A stretch of DNA of 64,000 nt from Bacillota bacterium (lineage in GTDB: Bacteria; Bacillota; Clostridia; Oscillospirales; Ruminococcaceae), in contig JAEZTV010000030.1 in the NCBI GenBank assembly GCA_023421245.1, forward strand, positions 36,227-100,226. The letters are read 5' to 3'. The notes under the pieces were generated by a model. The model worked only from the letters and a program-made list of their open reading frames with translations. It did no database searches and was not told the origin of the DNA. Numbering within the stretch: position 1 is the first letter of the stretch; each line of letters opens with the position of its first letter. Shown here piece after piece: positions 15,222 to 23,412 of the stretch. The translations under genes were made by a program, and so were the position numbers.

Positions 15222-16412
15222 ATGCACATCTCCGGAATCATAGCGGAATACAATCCGTTTCATAACGGACATGCGTACCAAATAGACACCGCACGTGCTT
15301 TGGGTGCAACCCATATAGTTGCGGTGCTGGGCGGTGCGTTTACCCAGCGCGGCGAATGTGCGGCGGTGGATAAATTTGTGCGTGCAAGAGCAGCTCTGCT
15401 TGGCGGTGCCGACCTTGTGATCGAGCTTCCGCTGCCCTACGCAGTGTCGTCTGCCGAACGGTTTGCCTTTGGCGGCATTTCGCTGCTTGACGCGCTCGGC
15501 TGCGTTAACACGCTGGTGTTCGGCAGTGAGAGTGCGGATATCTCTTTGCTTACGCAGGCGGCAAAAGCGCTTGATGACACGTCGTTTCCGGCCGCGCTCA
15601 AAGAGCACCTGCGGCATGGGTTGGTTTTTCCCAAGGCGCGGCAGCTTGCTCTGGCGCAGACAGCGGATGCCAACTGCGCTGCGCTGCTTTCGCAGCCCAA
15701 CAACATCCTTGGCATAGAATACATTAAATGGCTGTTGCGCAAAAACAGTGCCATCACACCTGTTGCCATTGCACGGACAGGTGCACATCACGGCAGTGAT
15801 GTGACAAGTGATGATATCGCATCCGCCTCGCTGATTCGCAAACGGATGCATGCGGGGCAGGTGTGGCAGACGTATGTTCCCGCGCAGGCGGCGGTGCTGT
15901 ACGCAGACGAGCTTGCAAAAGGGCACGCGCCCTGCTCACTTGTGCCTCTGGAACGCGCAATCCTTGCACGGCTGCGCATCATTCGCCGTGAGGAGCTGCT
16001 TTCATTGCCCGATGTTACCGAAGGTCTGGAGTGGCGTATTCTTAAGGCTGTTCACACCGCGCAAAGTCTGGATGAGCTGTACGGCTTGATTAAAACCAAA
16101 CGGTATACCCTTTCGCGCATTCGCCGAATTGTTTTGTGCGCGTACCTTGGCATCACCTCCGAGCTGCAAAGGACAGACCCGCCCTACCTGCGCATCCTCG
16201 GCTTTAACGAGCGCGGCAGGGAGATTCTTTCCCGCGCAAAAGACACCGTGGCACTGCCGATGCAAACCGGTCTTGCGCGTTGTGCTAAGTTGTCTGATGC
16301 CGCGGCCCGCTTTGCGGGTTTAGAGGCCGGCGCCACCGATCTTTTCGGACTATGTTCCCCGCAAATCCGCCCCTGCGGTCTTGACTTTACAGCAAAGCCT
16401 GTCATAATATAA
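15222..16412 (+). CDS. tmcAL: tRNA(Met) cytidine acetate ligase (YlbM family)
   Basis: Family members activate acetate with ATP and transfer it to the wobble cytidine of elongator tRNA-Met (ac4C34). This 396-residue protein has the nucleotidyltransferase-like N-terminus GIIAEYNPFHNGHAYQI with the HNGH motif, VLGGAFTQRGE, GADLVIELPLPYAVSSAE and FGSESAD, all typical of YlbM/TmcAL. The ATG at 15222 has GGAG upstream. It is monocistronic and divergent from ackA; both proteins handle acetate. Confidence 0.92.
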   Translation: MHISGIIAEYNPFHNGHAYQIDTARALGATHIVAVLGGAFTQRGECAAVDKFVRARAALLGGADLVIELPLPYAVSSAERFAFGGISLLDALGCVNTLVFGSESADISLLTQAAKALDDTSFPAALKEHLRHGLVFPKARQLALAQTADANCAALLSQPNNILGIEYIKWLLRKNSAITPVAIARTGAHHGSDVTSDDIASASLIRKRMHAGQVWQTYVPAQAAVLYADELAKGHAPCSLVPLERAILARLRIIRREELLSLPDVTEGLEWRILKAVHTAQSLDELYGLIKTKRYTLSRIRRIVLCAYLGITSELQRTDPPYLRILGFNERGREILSRAKDTVALPMQTGLARCAKLSDAAARFAGLEAGATDLFGLCSPQIRPCGLDFTAKPVII

Positions 16413-16483
16413 TTGTAAATTCAACCACGTTGTGATACATTTTTATGCCGTGAGAATTATTGCACGGCGGAAGGAGCAAAACT

Positions 16484-17419
16484 ATGGCGGTGGAAATCCA
16501 AAAGATAGCACACCAAATCTATGGCAACTGCATATCACTTCAAAACGGTGCGGCCGAGTTGATTGTATCGCTCGATTACGGCCCTAGAATTCTGCATTTT
16601 ACGCTAGCCGGCGAAAAGAATATGCTGCTTAATGATAATGAGCTTACGCTTTTTACAAGCGGTGAGAACTTTGACCGCACCTTTTACAAGGGCGCACGCT
16701 TTATTATGCGCGGCGGTCACCGTCTTTGGATCAGCCCCGAGGCCGACCCCGACACAAGCTACCCCGACAACGACCCCGTTGCGTATGAAACCTGTGGCAG
16801 CACAGTGCACCTGACCTGTGTGCCGCAGATTCACAATAACGTTCAGTACCGCTTTGAGATTACCATGCACGACACCGCCCCCTCGGTTACCATTGTGCAC
16901 AGGGTTACAAATGTTTCGGACCAGCCCAAAACCTTTGCGCCATGGGGCATTACGGTTATGGATAAGGGCGGGCTTGAGATTGTTCCGATGAACACCAAGG
17001 ATACCGGCCTGCTTGCAAACCGCACCATCTCAGTATGGCCCTACACCGACCTTTCCTGCAGCCGCGCTCATTTTACCGACCGATATTTCACCCTGCGGCA
17101 GGATCCGGAAATTAAGCGTGCATACAAGGTTGGCTTTGATAACGAGGCCGGATGGGCATGCTATATAAACCACGGAATGCTGTTTAAGAAAAGTTACACC
17201 CATGTGGCAGGCGGCGTATATCCCGATAACGGATGCTCTTACGAAACCTACACCAACAATGCAATTCTTGAGATTGAAAGCCTCGGCGAGCTTAGGGAGT
17301 ATGCGCCCGGCCAAACCGCCCAGCATACCGAGCTGTGGGAGCTTGCGCGTGTTGCTGCGGCACCCGACCCGCGAAATGAGCAAAGCATAGAAGCGTTTGT
17401 GAAGCAGTACATCGGCTAG
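16484..17419 (+). CDS. Mutarotase-fold (aldose 1-epimerase-like) protein, function unknown
   Basis: A 311-residue soluble beta-sandwich protein. Features recalling galactose-mutarotase-like/DUF4380 proteins are AELIVSLDYGPRILHFTLAG near the N-terminus, RGGHRLWISPEA and the RFEITMHD strand, with aromatic residues placed as in carbohydrate-binding sites. Catalytic residues cannot be assigned with confidence, so binding or isomerising a sugar is an inference. AAGGAG lies 7 bases before ATG 16484. It stands alone between tmcAL and a terminator. Confidence 0.6.
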   Translation: MAVEIQKIAHQIYGNCISLQNGAAELIVSLDYGPRILHFTLAGEKNMLLNDNELTLFTSGENFDRTFYKGARFIMRGGHRLWISPEADPDTSYPDNDPVAYETCGSTVHLTCVPQIHNNVQYRFEITMHDTAPSVTIVHRVTNVSDQPKTFAPWGITVMDKGGLEIVPMNTKDTGLLANRTISVWPYTDLSCSRAHFTDRYFTLRQDPEIKRAYKVGFDNEAGWACYINHGMLFKKSYTHVAGGVYPDNGCSYETYTNNAILEIESLGELREYAPGQTAQHTELWELARVAAAPDPRNEQSIEAFVKQYIG

Positions 17420-17478
17420 GCCCTGCCCCCTGCTGCTGTTCTCTGCACAAACTATCCCTTTTAATTTTCAATAATTAA

Positions 17479-17516
17479 AAAATCAACCTTTAACTCAAAA
17501 GGTTGATTTTTTTGCG
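17479..17516 (+). terminator. Terminator after the mutarotase-fold gene
   Basis: A 13-bp stem (17479-17491 with 17498-17510) flanked by A and T runs, ending in seven T. It can act in both directions and partly overlaps the -35 region of the Fic gene. Confidence 0.82.
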
Positions 17517-17532
17517 TTAACCTGCGTATAAT
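17503..17532 (+). promoter_or_regulatory. Promoter of the Fic gene
   Basis: TTGATT (17503-17508), 18-base spacer, TATAAT (17527-17532). The -35 lies inside the right arm of the preceding terminator. Confidence 0.5.
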
Positions 17533-17577
17533 ATAGGTAGCCAATCATGTCATGCCGCCGGTAAAGGAGTGAACTCA

Positions 17578-18693
17578 ATGAGAGGGCCGTTTGTCCCGAT
17601 GTCTCTTCCGCTACGATTTCCGACTGATGACGGCAAGAAAGTTTCGCTTGAGGATATTCTTTTTCATCAGGAATTATTAGCGTATACAGAGGCAATCACA
17701 AAATACAAGATTATATCCAAACGAACGAAGCTAAACCCCGCCCTAATCTATAGCGGGCTGCTGTTCAGCGAGGCTATCTTTTCCACGCGAATCGAAGGCA
17801 CTCAGGCTACGATTAGCGAAGTCTATGAATATGAGATTGCAAAACCCACAAAAAAATCGCAGGATGTAGCAGAGGTTTTAAACTACTACCACACAATAAA
17901 GTCGGCCGAAACGCTTGTTAATCAATACGCATTATCCAGCCGCTTATTTACAACCCTTCATCGTCTGCTGCTCTCGGGTGATGTCAGAGGCAAGAATTTA
18001 AGCCCGGGTGAATATCGAACTGTCCAAAACTATATCGGCCCCAAAGGCTGCAATATGCAAAATGCGTCTTTTGTTCCGCCTTCGCCGGAGATGATTGACG
18101 ACGCATTATCAAACCTTGAGCAATACGCTAATTATGACGAAGCTAACCACCCCATTATAAGAACCGCTATTTTTCACGCGCAGTTTGAATCAATCCATCC
18201 GTTTTTAGACGGAAACGGCCGCGTGGGGCGTGTGCTGATTCCTGTTGCATTATACTATTACAAACAAATTGATACGCCGAACTTCTTTGTGAGCGAGTCG
18301 CTTGAAAAGAATAAGTACAAGTACTATGAGCTGCTTAACGGCACAAGAAACAACACGTTACACAACTGGCGGGAATGGGTTCGTTTCTTCATTCAGGCTG
18401 TCACGGCACAAACGGTAAAAGACACCGGCCGTATTGAAGCGATTGACGCGCTATACGAAGAGGTGCTTAAAAAGGCAAGGGAGCTGCGGGATACGACCGC
18501 GATGATTGATCTGGTATCGGTGCTTTTTGAAAAGCCGATCCTCACATCAAAAACCGTAACCGACCGAATTAAAATCAGCCCCAATACTGCAAGATCGTAT
18601 CTGTCACAGCTGCACCGCAATAAAATAATATCGAGCAACAGCTCACAACGAAACACCACCTATTATTTCTATGACCTGCTTGATCTACTTTAG
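17578..18693 (+). CDS. Fic family protein with N-terminal inhibitory helix and winged-helix tail
   Basis: Fic enzymes transfer AMP (or related groups) from nucleotides onto target proteins. The complete active-site motif HPFLDGNGRVGR is at about residue 207-218. Near residue 69 is STRIEGTQ, matching the autoinhibitory S/T-x3-E-G/N motif, so activity is probably self-restrained without a separate antitoxin. The last ~60 residues look like a winged helix (KISPNTARSYLSQLHRNKII), common in this Fic subclass. AAAGGAG lies 8 bases before ATG 17578. It is monocistronic and the target is unknown. Confidence 0.9.
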   Translation: MRGPFVPMSLPLRFPTDDGKKVSLEDILFHQELLAYTEAITKYKIISKRTKLNPALIYSGLLFSEAIFSTRIEGTQATISEVYEYEIAKPTKKSQDVAEVLNYYHTIKSAETLVNQYALSSRLFTTLHRLLLSGDVRGKNLSPGEYRTVQNYIGPKGCNMQNASFVPPSPEMIDDALSNLEQYANYDEANHPIIRTAIFHAQFESIHPFLDGNGRVGRVLIPVALYYYKQIDTPNFFVSESLEKNKYKYYELLNGTRNNTLHNWREWVRFFIQAVTAQTVKDTGRIEAIDALYEEVLKKARELRDTTAMIDLVSVLFEKPILTSKTVTDRIKISPNTARSYLSQLHRNKIISSNSSQRNTTYYFYDLLDLL

Positions 18694-18719
18694 CGACTCG
18701 TGTTACCGCTTCATTTAGC

Positions 18720-19139
18720 CTAGTTTAAGCTGCGCAGCAACCGGTTGCCAAAAGCGTTCAGCCGCTGACATGCTCCGTACCGGGTTTTATAGCAGACCTC
18801 GTTGATGTAAAGGAAGGGGTTGTATGCGCCGACACTAACCTGCGAACCATCCTTTAGCGTTAGCGTAAAGCGTACAAGCTGACCCACGTAATCTTCGCCC
18901 GAGTCGCTTGTATCATACGTCTTTATCGTATTAAGAATATCTACAAGCTCACTGAGGTTCTTCTCATCCTGTATCACTACCTCCTTCTGGGGGGGCAATA
19001 TCAACAGCTTTGCGCTCGCTACATCCGTGGCATCAAGCTTTGCAAACGGCTTGTCACCGTACATTAAACCGGTGACAACAAGCACCGCCGCAATTGCCGC
19101 GACACAGCACATAAGTAAAAGCCTTTTCATGTCATGCAC
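18720..19139 (-). CDS. Membrane-anchored protein of unknown function
   Basis: A 139-residue protein with one N-terminal hydrophobic helix (residues ~7-28: LLLMCCVAAIAAVLVVTGLM) and an exported domain of about 110 residues with alternating strands (LVRFTLTLKDGSQVSVG). I do not recognise the domain. Two ATGs are possible (19139 or 19130); AGGATG fits either. It is convergent with the Fic gene and lies between it and the upp terminator. Confidence 0.6.
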   Translation of the reverse strand: MHDMKRLLLMCCVAAIAAVLVVTGLMYGDKPFAKLDATDVASAKLLILPPQKEVVIQDEKNLSELVDILNTIKTYDTSDSGEDYVGQLVRFTLTLKDGSQVSVGAYNPFLYINEVCYKTRYGACQRLNAFGNRLLRSLN

Positions 19140-19219
19140 ATCCTATCCCTGATATCGTCATTTAAACCATATAACGATATAGTGTGTAACCTAGCTTCAT
19201 ATTGCTGCAAAACAGACGC

Positions 19220-19258
19220 AAAAAGCTGCGGGAAAAGGCCGGCCTTTTCCCGCAGCTT
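19220..19258 (-). terminator. Terminator of the fhs-tsaE-tsaB-upp unit
   Basis: A perfect 36-base palindrome (18-bp arms 19223-19240 and 19241-19258, essentially no loop) followed by five T on the minus strand, 33 bases after the upp stop. Confidence 0.88.
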
Positions 19259-19291
19259 ATTTTACTAATTCCCCACAAGGTGCTACAGGGA

Positions 19292-19927
19292 TTATTTTGT
19301 GCCAAAGATGCGATCACCCGCGTCGCCAAGACCGGGAATGATGTATCCATGGTCGTTGAGGTGAGAATCCTCTGCCGCCACATAGATCTGCACATCGGGA
19401 TGCATTTTATGCATCAGCTCCAACCCCTCGGGGGCCGCGATAATGCACATAAACTTAATGTGCATCGCACCACGCTCTTTGATCATGGAAATGGCATCTA
19501 CCGCCGAACCGCCGGTGGCGAGCATGGGGTCGAGCAAGATTACCTCGCGCTCTCCAATATCGCTTGGCAGCTTACAGTAGTATTCTACGGGCAAAAGCGT
19601 TTCAGGGTCACGGTACAAACCAATGTGTCCAACCTTTGCTGCAGGTACAAGCTGCAGTACGCCGTCCACCATACCGAGTCCCGCACGCAGGATGGGTACA
19701 AACGCAACCTTTCTTCCCGTAATCACACAGGTTCTTGCCATGGCAACGGGTGTTTCAATCTCTACCTCCTTCAGGGGCAGATCTCTTGTTGCCTCGTAGC
19801 ACATGAGCATTGCAATCTCTGAGACAAGCTCGCGAAACTCCTTTGATCCGGTTGTCTTGTCCCGCAAAAGCGAAACCTTATGCTGTATCAGCGGGTGATC
19901 CATAATAAACGGGTTTTTTTGCTGCAT
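19292..19927 (-). CDS. upp: Uracil phosphoribosyltransferase
   Basis: Salvages uracil to UMP using PRPP. The 211-residue length and motifs match UPRTases: VAFVPILRAGLGMVDG, the PRPP loop ILLDPMLATGGSA and the C-terminal uracil-binding region YIIPGLGDAGDRIFGT. The ATG at 19927 is preceded by AAAGGATG. It is probably the last gene of fhs-tsaE-tsaB-upp (77-base gap after tsaB) and ends at a strong palindromic terminator. With the pyr cluster at 40-49 kb the cell has both salvage and de novo UMP routes. Confidence 0.96.
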   Translation of the reverse strand: MQQKNPFIMDHPLIQHKVSLLRDKTTGSKEFRELVSEIAMLMCYEATRDLPLKEVEIETPVAMARTCVITGRKVAFVPILRAGLGMVDGVLQLVPAAKVGHIGLYRDPETLLPVEYYCKLPSDIGEREVILLDPMLATGGSAVDAISMIKERGAMHIKFMCIIAAPEGLELMHKMHPDVQIYVAAEDSHLNDHGYIIPGLGDAGDRIFGTK

Positions 19928-20004
19928 ACCTGCACATCCTTTCTGCGTATATACCTTGCGGCTGTGCACCGCCCGAAAGGACGCTGCGCTGTCGCTTTGC
20001 CGGT

Positions 20005-20718
20005 TTATTGTTTTGGCACAGCATTCTGTCGCGCTCTAAGCTCCCGCTCCGCCTGCGGCAAACGCAGATAGGCAGGCATAAGCGACTGGGCACTGTGCAT
20101 GTTGCCCCCGCTCACATCCGCAAGCCCCAACCTGCAAACCGATGATGCACGCTGGTACAGCAGATGCTCGGGCGCCAGGCAAAGCCCCGATAGCTCTGTA
20201 TTCAATTTATTATAACACAAAGATGCACCGTCTCCAACCAAAAAAATCGGTTCGGCAAATTGTGAAAGTTGACGAGCCAACTCCTCAATACTTTGTGCAC
20301 CGTCTTCACCGATGCGGATGATACCGCCGCCCTGAGCACGAAACAGCGCGCTATAAACCTGCTCGCAGCGCGCGTCCATGGCAGCGCACACCACACCCTC
20401 AAACCCGCGCAGATTATAGGCAAGCGCGTGCAGTGTGGATACTGCCGCGCAGGGCTTATCCGCCGCCAGCGCCATGCCTTTGATTGCCGCAATACCAATG
20501 CGAAGCCCCGTAAACGAGCCCGGGCCGTTTGCAACGGCAAACGCGTCTACGTCTTCGAGCGCGTGCTGTGTGTTTTCAAGCAGCGACTGCACCATCGGCA
20601 TGAGTGTCTGGCTATGTGTCAGCTTGGTGTTGATGAAAAACTCGCCCAACACACGCTCATCGTCGCACAACGCAACGCTTGCAGCACCCGCTGAAGTATC
20701 GATTCCGAGTATCTTCAT
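20005..20718 (-). CDS. tsaB: tRNA threonylcarbamoyladenosine biosynthesis protein TsaB
   Basis: The partner of TsaD and TsaE in making t6A37 of ANN-decoding tRNAs. The 237-residue protein has the ASKHA-type start MKILGIDTSAGAASVAL, VANGPGSFTGLRIGI and the SAQSLMPAYLRLPQAE tail, typical of TsaB/YeaZ. ATG 20718 has AAAGGATG upstream. It follows tsaE by 58 bases. The rimI and tsaD genes that often come next are not here; upp follows instead. Confidence 0.93.
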   Translation of the reverse strand: MKILGIDTSAGAASVALCDDERVLGEFFINTKLTHSQTLMPMVQSLLENTQHALEDVDAFAVANGPGSFTGLRIGIAAIKGMALAADKPCAAVSTLHALAYNLRGFEGVVCAAMDARCEQVYSALFRAQGGGIIRIGEDGAQSIEELARQLSQFAEPIFLVGDGASLCYNKLNTELSGLCLAPEHLLYQRASSVCRLGLADVSGGNMHSAQSLMPAYLRLPQAERELRARQNAVPKQ

Positions 20719-20776
20719 GGTAAACCCGCATCCTTTCGGCCAAAGCCTAACAATCGCACTGCGCAAAACTGCTCTG

Positions 20777-21196
20777 TCAATCCCCGCCCTCGACGGTAAT
20801 CTCCCTCTCGGTATCTGAAAGGCGGGTGAGGATTACGGTAATACAATTCTTTGGCAGTACGCTTTCAATATGTTCACTCCACTCCACCGCAAGCACCGCA
20901 CCGGTATCAAGATAATCAAAAAAACCGGTGGAGTACAGGTCATCAAGCGTTGTGACGCGGTACATATCAAAATGATACAACGGGATACGCCCGTCATGCT
21001 CATGCACCAGTGCAAATGTTGGGCTTGTCACTTCGCTTGTAACACCCAGGCCCCTGGCAAGACCGCGCACAAATGCGGTTTTTCCCGCGCCCATGCCGCC
21101 GCGCAGCGCGACTACATCGCCGGCACGCAGTGTTTTGGCAAACTCGCAGGCAAAGGCCTCGGTCTGCTGTGGGCTATGTGAAATGATGCTATGCAC
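20777..21196 (-). CDS. tsaE: tRNA threonylcarbamoyladenosine biosynthesis ATPase TsaE
   Basis: The ATPase of the t6A machinery. The 139-residue protein carries the Walker A motif GGMGAGKT (residues 33-40), followed by SPTFALVHEHDG and the YHFDMYRV and VEWSEH stretches diagnostic of TsaE/YjeE. It lies 38 bases after fhs and upstream of tsaB on the same strand. Confidence 0.95.
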   Translation of the reverse strand: MHSIISHSPQQTEAFACEFAKTLRAGDVVALRGGMGAGKTAFVRGLARGLGVTSEVTSPTFALVHEHDGRIPLYHFDMYRVTTLDDLYSTGFFDYLDTGAVLAVEWSEHIESVLPKNCITVILTRLSDTEREITVEGGD

Positions 21197-21234
21197 GCAG
21201 CAAAGCCCTCCTCCGTTTGCCGGAATAAACCGGT

Positions 21235-22902
21235 TTAATATAAACCTGTGATATTGCCATCCCCGTCCACGTCAATCGAACAGGCTGCGGGATTCTTGGG
21301 CAGACCGGGCATCGTCATAATATCACCGGTCAGCACCACAATAAATCCGGCGCCCGACGAAAGGCGTACATCGCGTACGGTAATCTCAAAATCAACAGGG
21401 CGGCACAGCAGCTTCGGATCATCCGACAGCGAATACTGTGTTTTTGCAACGCATATGCGCAAATTGCCCTTGCCCAGTGCCTCGATTTCACGGATTGCTT
21501 TTTCGGCCGGTGCGCTGTATTGCACACCCTTTGCACCATAGATGGTTGTTGCAATGCGCGCAATCTTATCCTTGACCGAAAGCGATGCCTCATACAACGG
21601 ACGGAAAGCCGACGGCTTTTCGCATGCCCGGCACACGGTTTGGGCAAGCTCAATCGCACCCTCGCCGCCCTTTGCAAAAACCTCGGACAGCGCAAAGTCG
21701 GCATCCATTGCGGTGCAGGCTTCTTCAATAAGCGCAAGCTCTTTCTCGGTATCGGAGGCAAAGCGGTTGATGGCAACCACCACCGGCACGCCGAATTTCT
21801 TCATGTTCTCGATATGGGCACGCAGGTTGTCCAAACCCTTTTCGATCGCCCAAACGTTTTCAAGCGCGGTATCGTTTTTTGGAACGCCGCCGTTGTATTT
21901 AAGTGCCCTTGCGGTTGCCACAATGACGATAGCAGCCGGCGTAAGCCCCGCTGTCGGGCATTTGATATCCAAGAACTTCTCCGCGCCAAGGTCGGAGCCA
22001 AATCCTGCTTCGGTAATGCAGTAGTCGCCAAGCTTTAGCGCAAGACGGGTGGCACGAACCGAGTTGCAGCCATGCGCAATATTGGCAAACGGCCCGCCGT
22101 GTACAAGCGCCGGGGTATTCTCAAGTGTCTGTACAAGGTTTGGGTTAATCGCGTCCTTGAGCAGCGCCGCCATCGCTCCGGCGGCTTTGAGGTCTTTGCA
22201 GTATACCGGCAAGCCGTCATAGCGAAATGCAACCAGGATATCGCCCAAACGGTGCTTGAGGTCCGCAAAATCGGAGGCAAGGCAAAGAATTGCCATAACC
22301 TCGCTTGCAACTGTAATGATAAAACCATCCTCGCGCGGCACACCGTTTACCTTGCCGCCAAGACCGACGACTACATTTCGCAACGCACGATCGTTCATAT
22401 CCATTGCACGTTTAAATAAAATACGACGCGGGTCGATTCCAAGCGTATTGCCCTGATGCAGATGATTGTCAAGCACCGCGCAAAGCAGATTGTTTGCCGC
22501 AGTAATTGCGTGCATATCCCCCGTAAAATGCAGGTTGATATCCTCCATCGGGACCACCTGCGCGTACCCGCCGCCCGCCGCCCCGCCTTTCATGCCGAAC
22601 ACAGGCCCGAGTGACGGCTCACGCAGTGCAATAACCGCATTCTTGCCTATCTTGCTCATGCCTTGCCCCAGCCCTACGGTAGTGGTGGTTTTTCCTTCAC
22701 CGGCAGGGGTTGGGTTGATGGCGGTTACAAGGATCAGCTTACCGTCCTTTTTACTCTGCAGCCTATCAAACAGGCTGTCCTCAAGCTTTGCTTTGTAGCG
22801 GCCATACGGGATAAGCTCGTCATCTCTGATGCCAAGCTCCCCCGCAATCTCGGCAATCGGGCGCATGGTACAGCCATGTGCAATCTCAATATCGGTTAAC
22901 AT
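21235..22902 (-). CDS. fhs: Formate--tetrahydrofolate ligase
   Basis: ATP-dependent formylation of tetrahydrofolate, feeding one-carbon units into purines and, in acetogens, the Wood-Ljungdahl methyl branch. The 555 residues match the family, with the P-loop NPTPAGEGKTTTT at about residue 64-75, EPSLGPVFGMKGGAAGGG and ENTPALVHGGPFANIAHGC. GGAGG lies just before ATG 22902. No other folate or acetogenesis gene is adjacent, so a housekeeping role is as likely as acetogenesis. I looked for a THF riboswitch upstream and saw none. Confidence 0.97.
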   Translation of the reverse strand: MLTDIEIAHGCTMRPIAEIAGELGIRDDELIPYGRYKAKLEDSLFDRLQSKKDGKLILVTAINPTPAGEGKTTTTVGLGQGMSKIGKNAVIALREPSLGPVFGMKGGAAGGGYAQVVPMEDINLHFTGDMHAITAANNLLCAVLDNHLHQGNTLGIDPRRILFKRAMDMNDRALRNVVVGLGGKVNGVPREDGFIITVASEVMAILCLASDFADLKHRLGDILVAFRYDGLPVYCKDLKAAGAMAALLKDAINPNLVQTLENTPALVHGGPFANIAHGCNSVRATRLALKLGDYCITEAGFGSDLGAEKFLDIKCPTAGLTPAAIVIVATARALKYNGGVPKNDTALENVWAIEKGLDNLRAHIENMKKFGVPVVVAINRFASDTEKELALIEEACTAMDADFALSEVFAKGGEGAIELAQTVCRACEKPSAFRPLYEASLSVKDKIARIATTIYGAKGVQYSAPAEKAIREIEALGKGNLRICVAKTQYSLSDDPKLLCRPVDFEITVRDVRLSSGAGFIVVLTGDIMTMPGLPKNPAACSIDVDGDGNITGLY

Positions 22903-23249
22903 TCGGACACCTCCATCTATTTCAGGGTTAAACCCTGCATCAAAAGCCATTGCAAAAAACGCCAAATATGATACACTATTACCCTCTGTAGGGAGCGGTC
23001 CCCGACCGTTGCGCTTTCGTCACATGAAAATAATAGGACAAGCCGTCAATTAGAACAATACTGTTCTTTACCGTGCTCCCGCCCTGCAGCTGATTTTCAC
23101 TTCGTATCCTGTTTTACAGCCGCTGCAAAATTCATTATATCACACATTTTCCCTGTGTAAAAGCACCGGGCTGCGATTCTGTTATTGAAAAACTGCGGGG
23201 ACCCCATACAGCAAAGATAAGGAAAAAACACCCCGGTGGCGGCTATACC
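22903..23249. other. Intergenic region between fhs and the RodA-like gene
   Basis: The divergent gap contains a 15-base palindrome CAGGGTTAAACCCTG (22923-22937) close to the fhs ribosome site, and a short GC-rich inverted repeat (CGGTCcccGACCG, about 22994-23006). I see no gene and no convincing fhs promoter. Confidence 0.4.
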
Positions 23250-23278
23250 TTGTAAATGGCGAAAAAGCATACTATAAT
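23250..23278 (+). promoter_or_regulatory. Promoter of the RodA-like gene
   Basis: TTGTAA (23250-23255), 17-base spacer, TATAAT (23273-23278). A long inverted repeat begins 3 bases downstream. Confidence 0.7.
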
Positions 23279-23280
23279 AA

Positions 23281-23314
23281 GCTTGTACAAAAATCGATCG
23301 TTTTTTGTACAAGC
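23281..23314 (+). promoter_or_regulatory. 13-bp inverted repeat at the start point of the RodA-like gene
   Basis: Arms GCTTGTACAAAAA (23281-23293) and its complement (23302-23314) are separated by 8 bases. The expected transcription start (about 23285) is inside the left arm, so the RNA would not carry the whole hairpin; this favours a DNA operator over an attenuator. The TTGTACA core matches the repeats before ackA. Confidence 0.55.
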
Positions 23315-23412
23315 CAGATGCACAAGGTTGTATCCTTGCGTGCTTTACCATATCTTGCATAAAGCGGTGCGATGGGTTGCGGACTCTGCGCACCGATGGA
23401 CGGTGAACTGTT

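Noticed and set aside
22903..23050. Possible THF riboswitch before fhs
   Set aside because: The conserved THF-riboswitch core was looked for on the minus strand and not found; only a short palindrome and a GC-rich inverted repeat are present.
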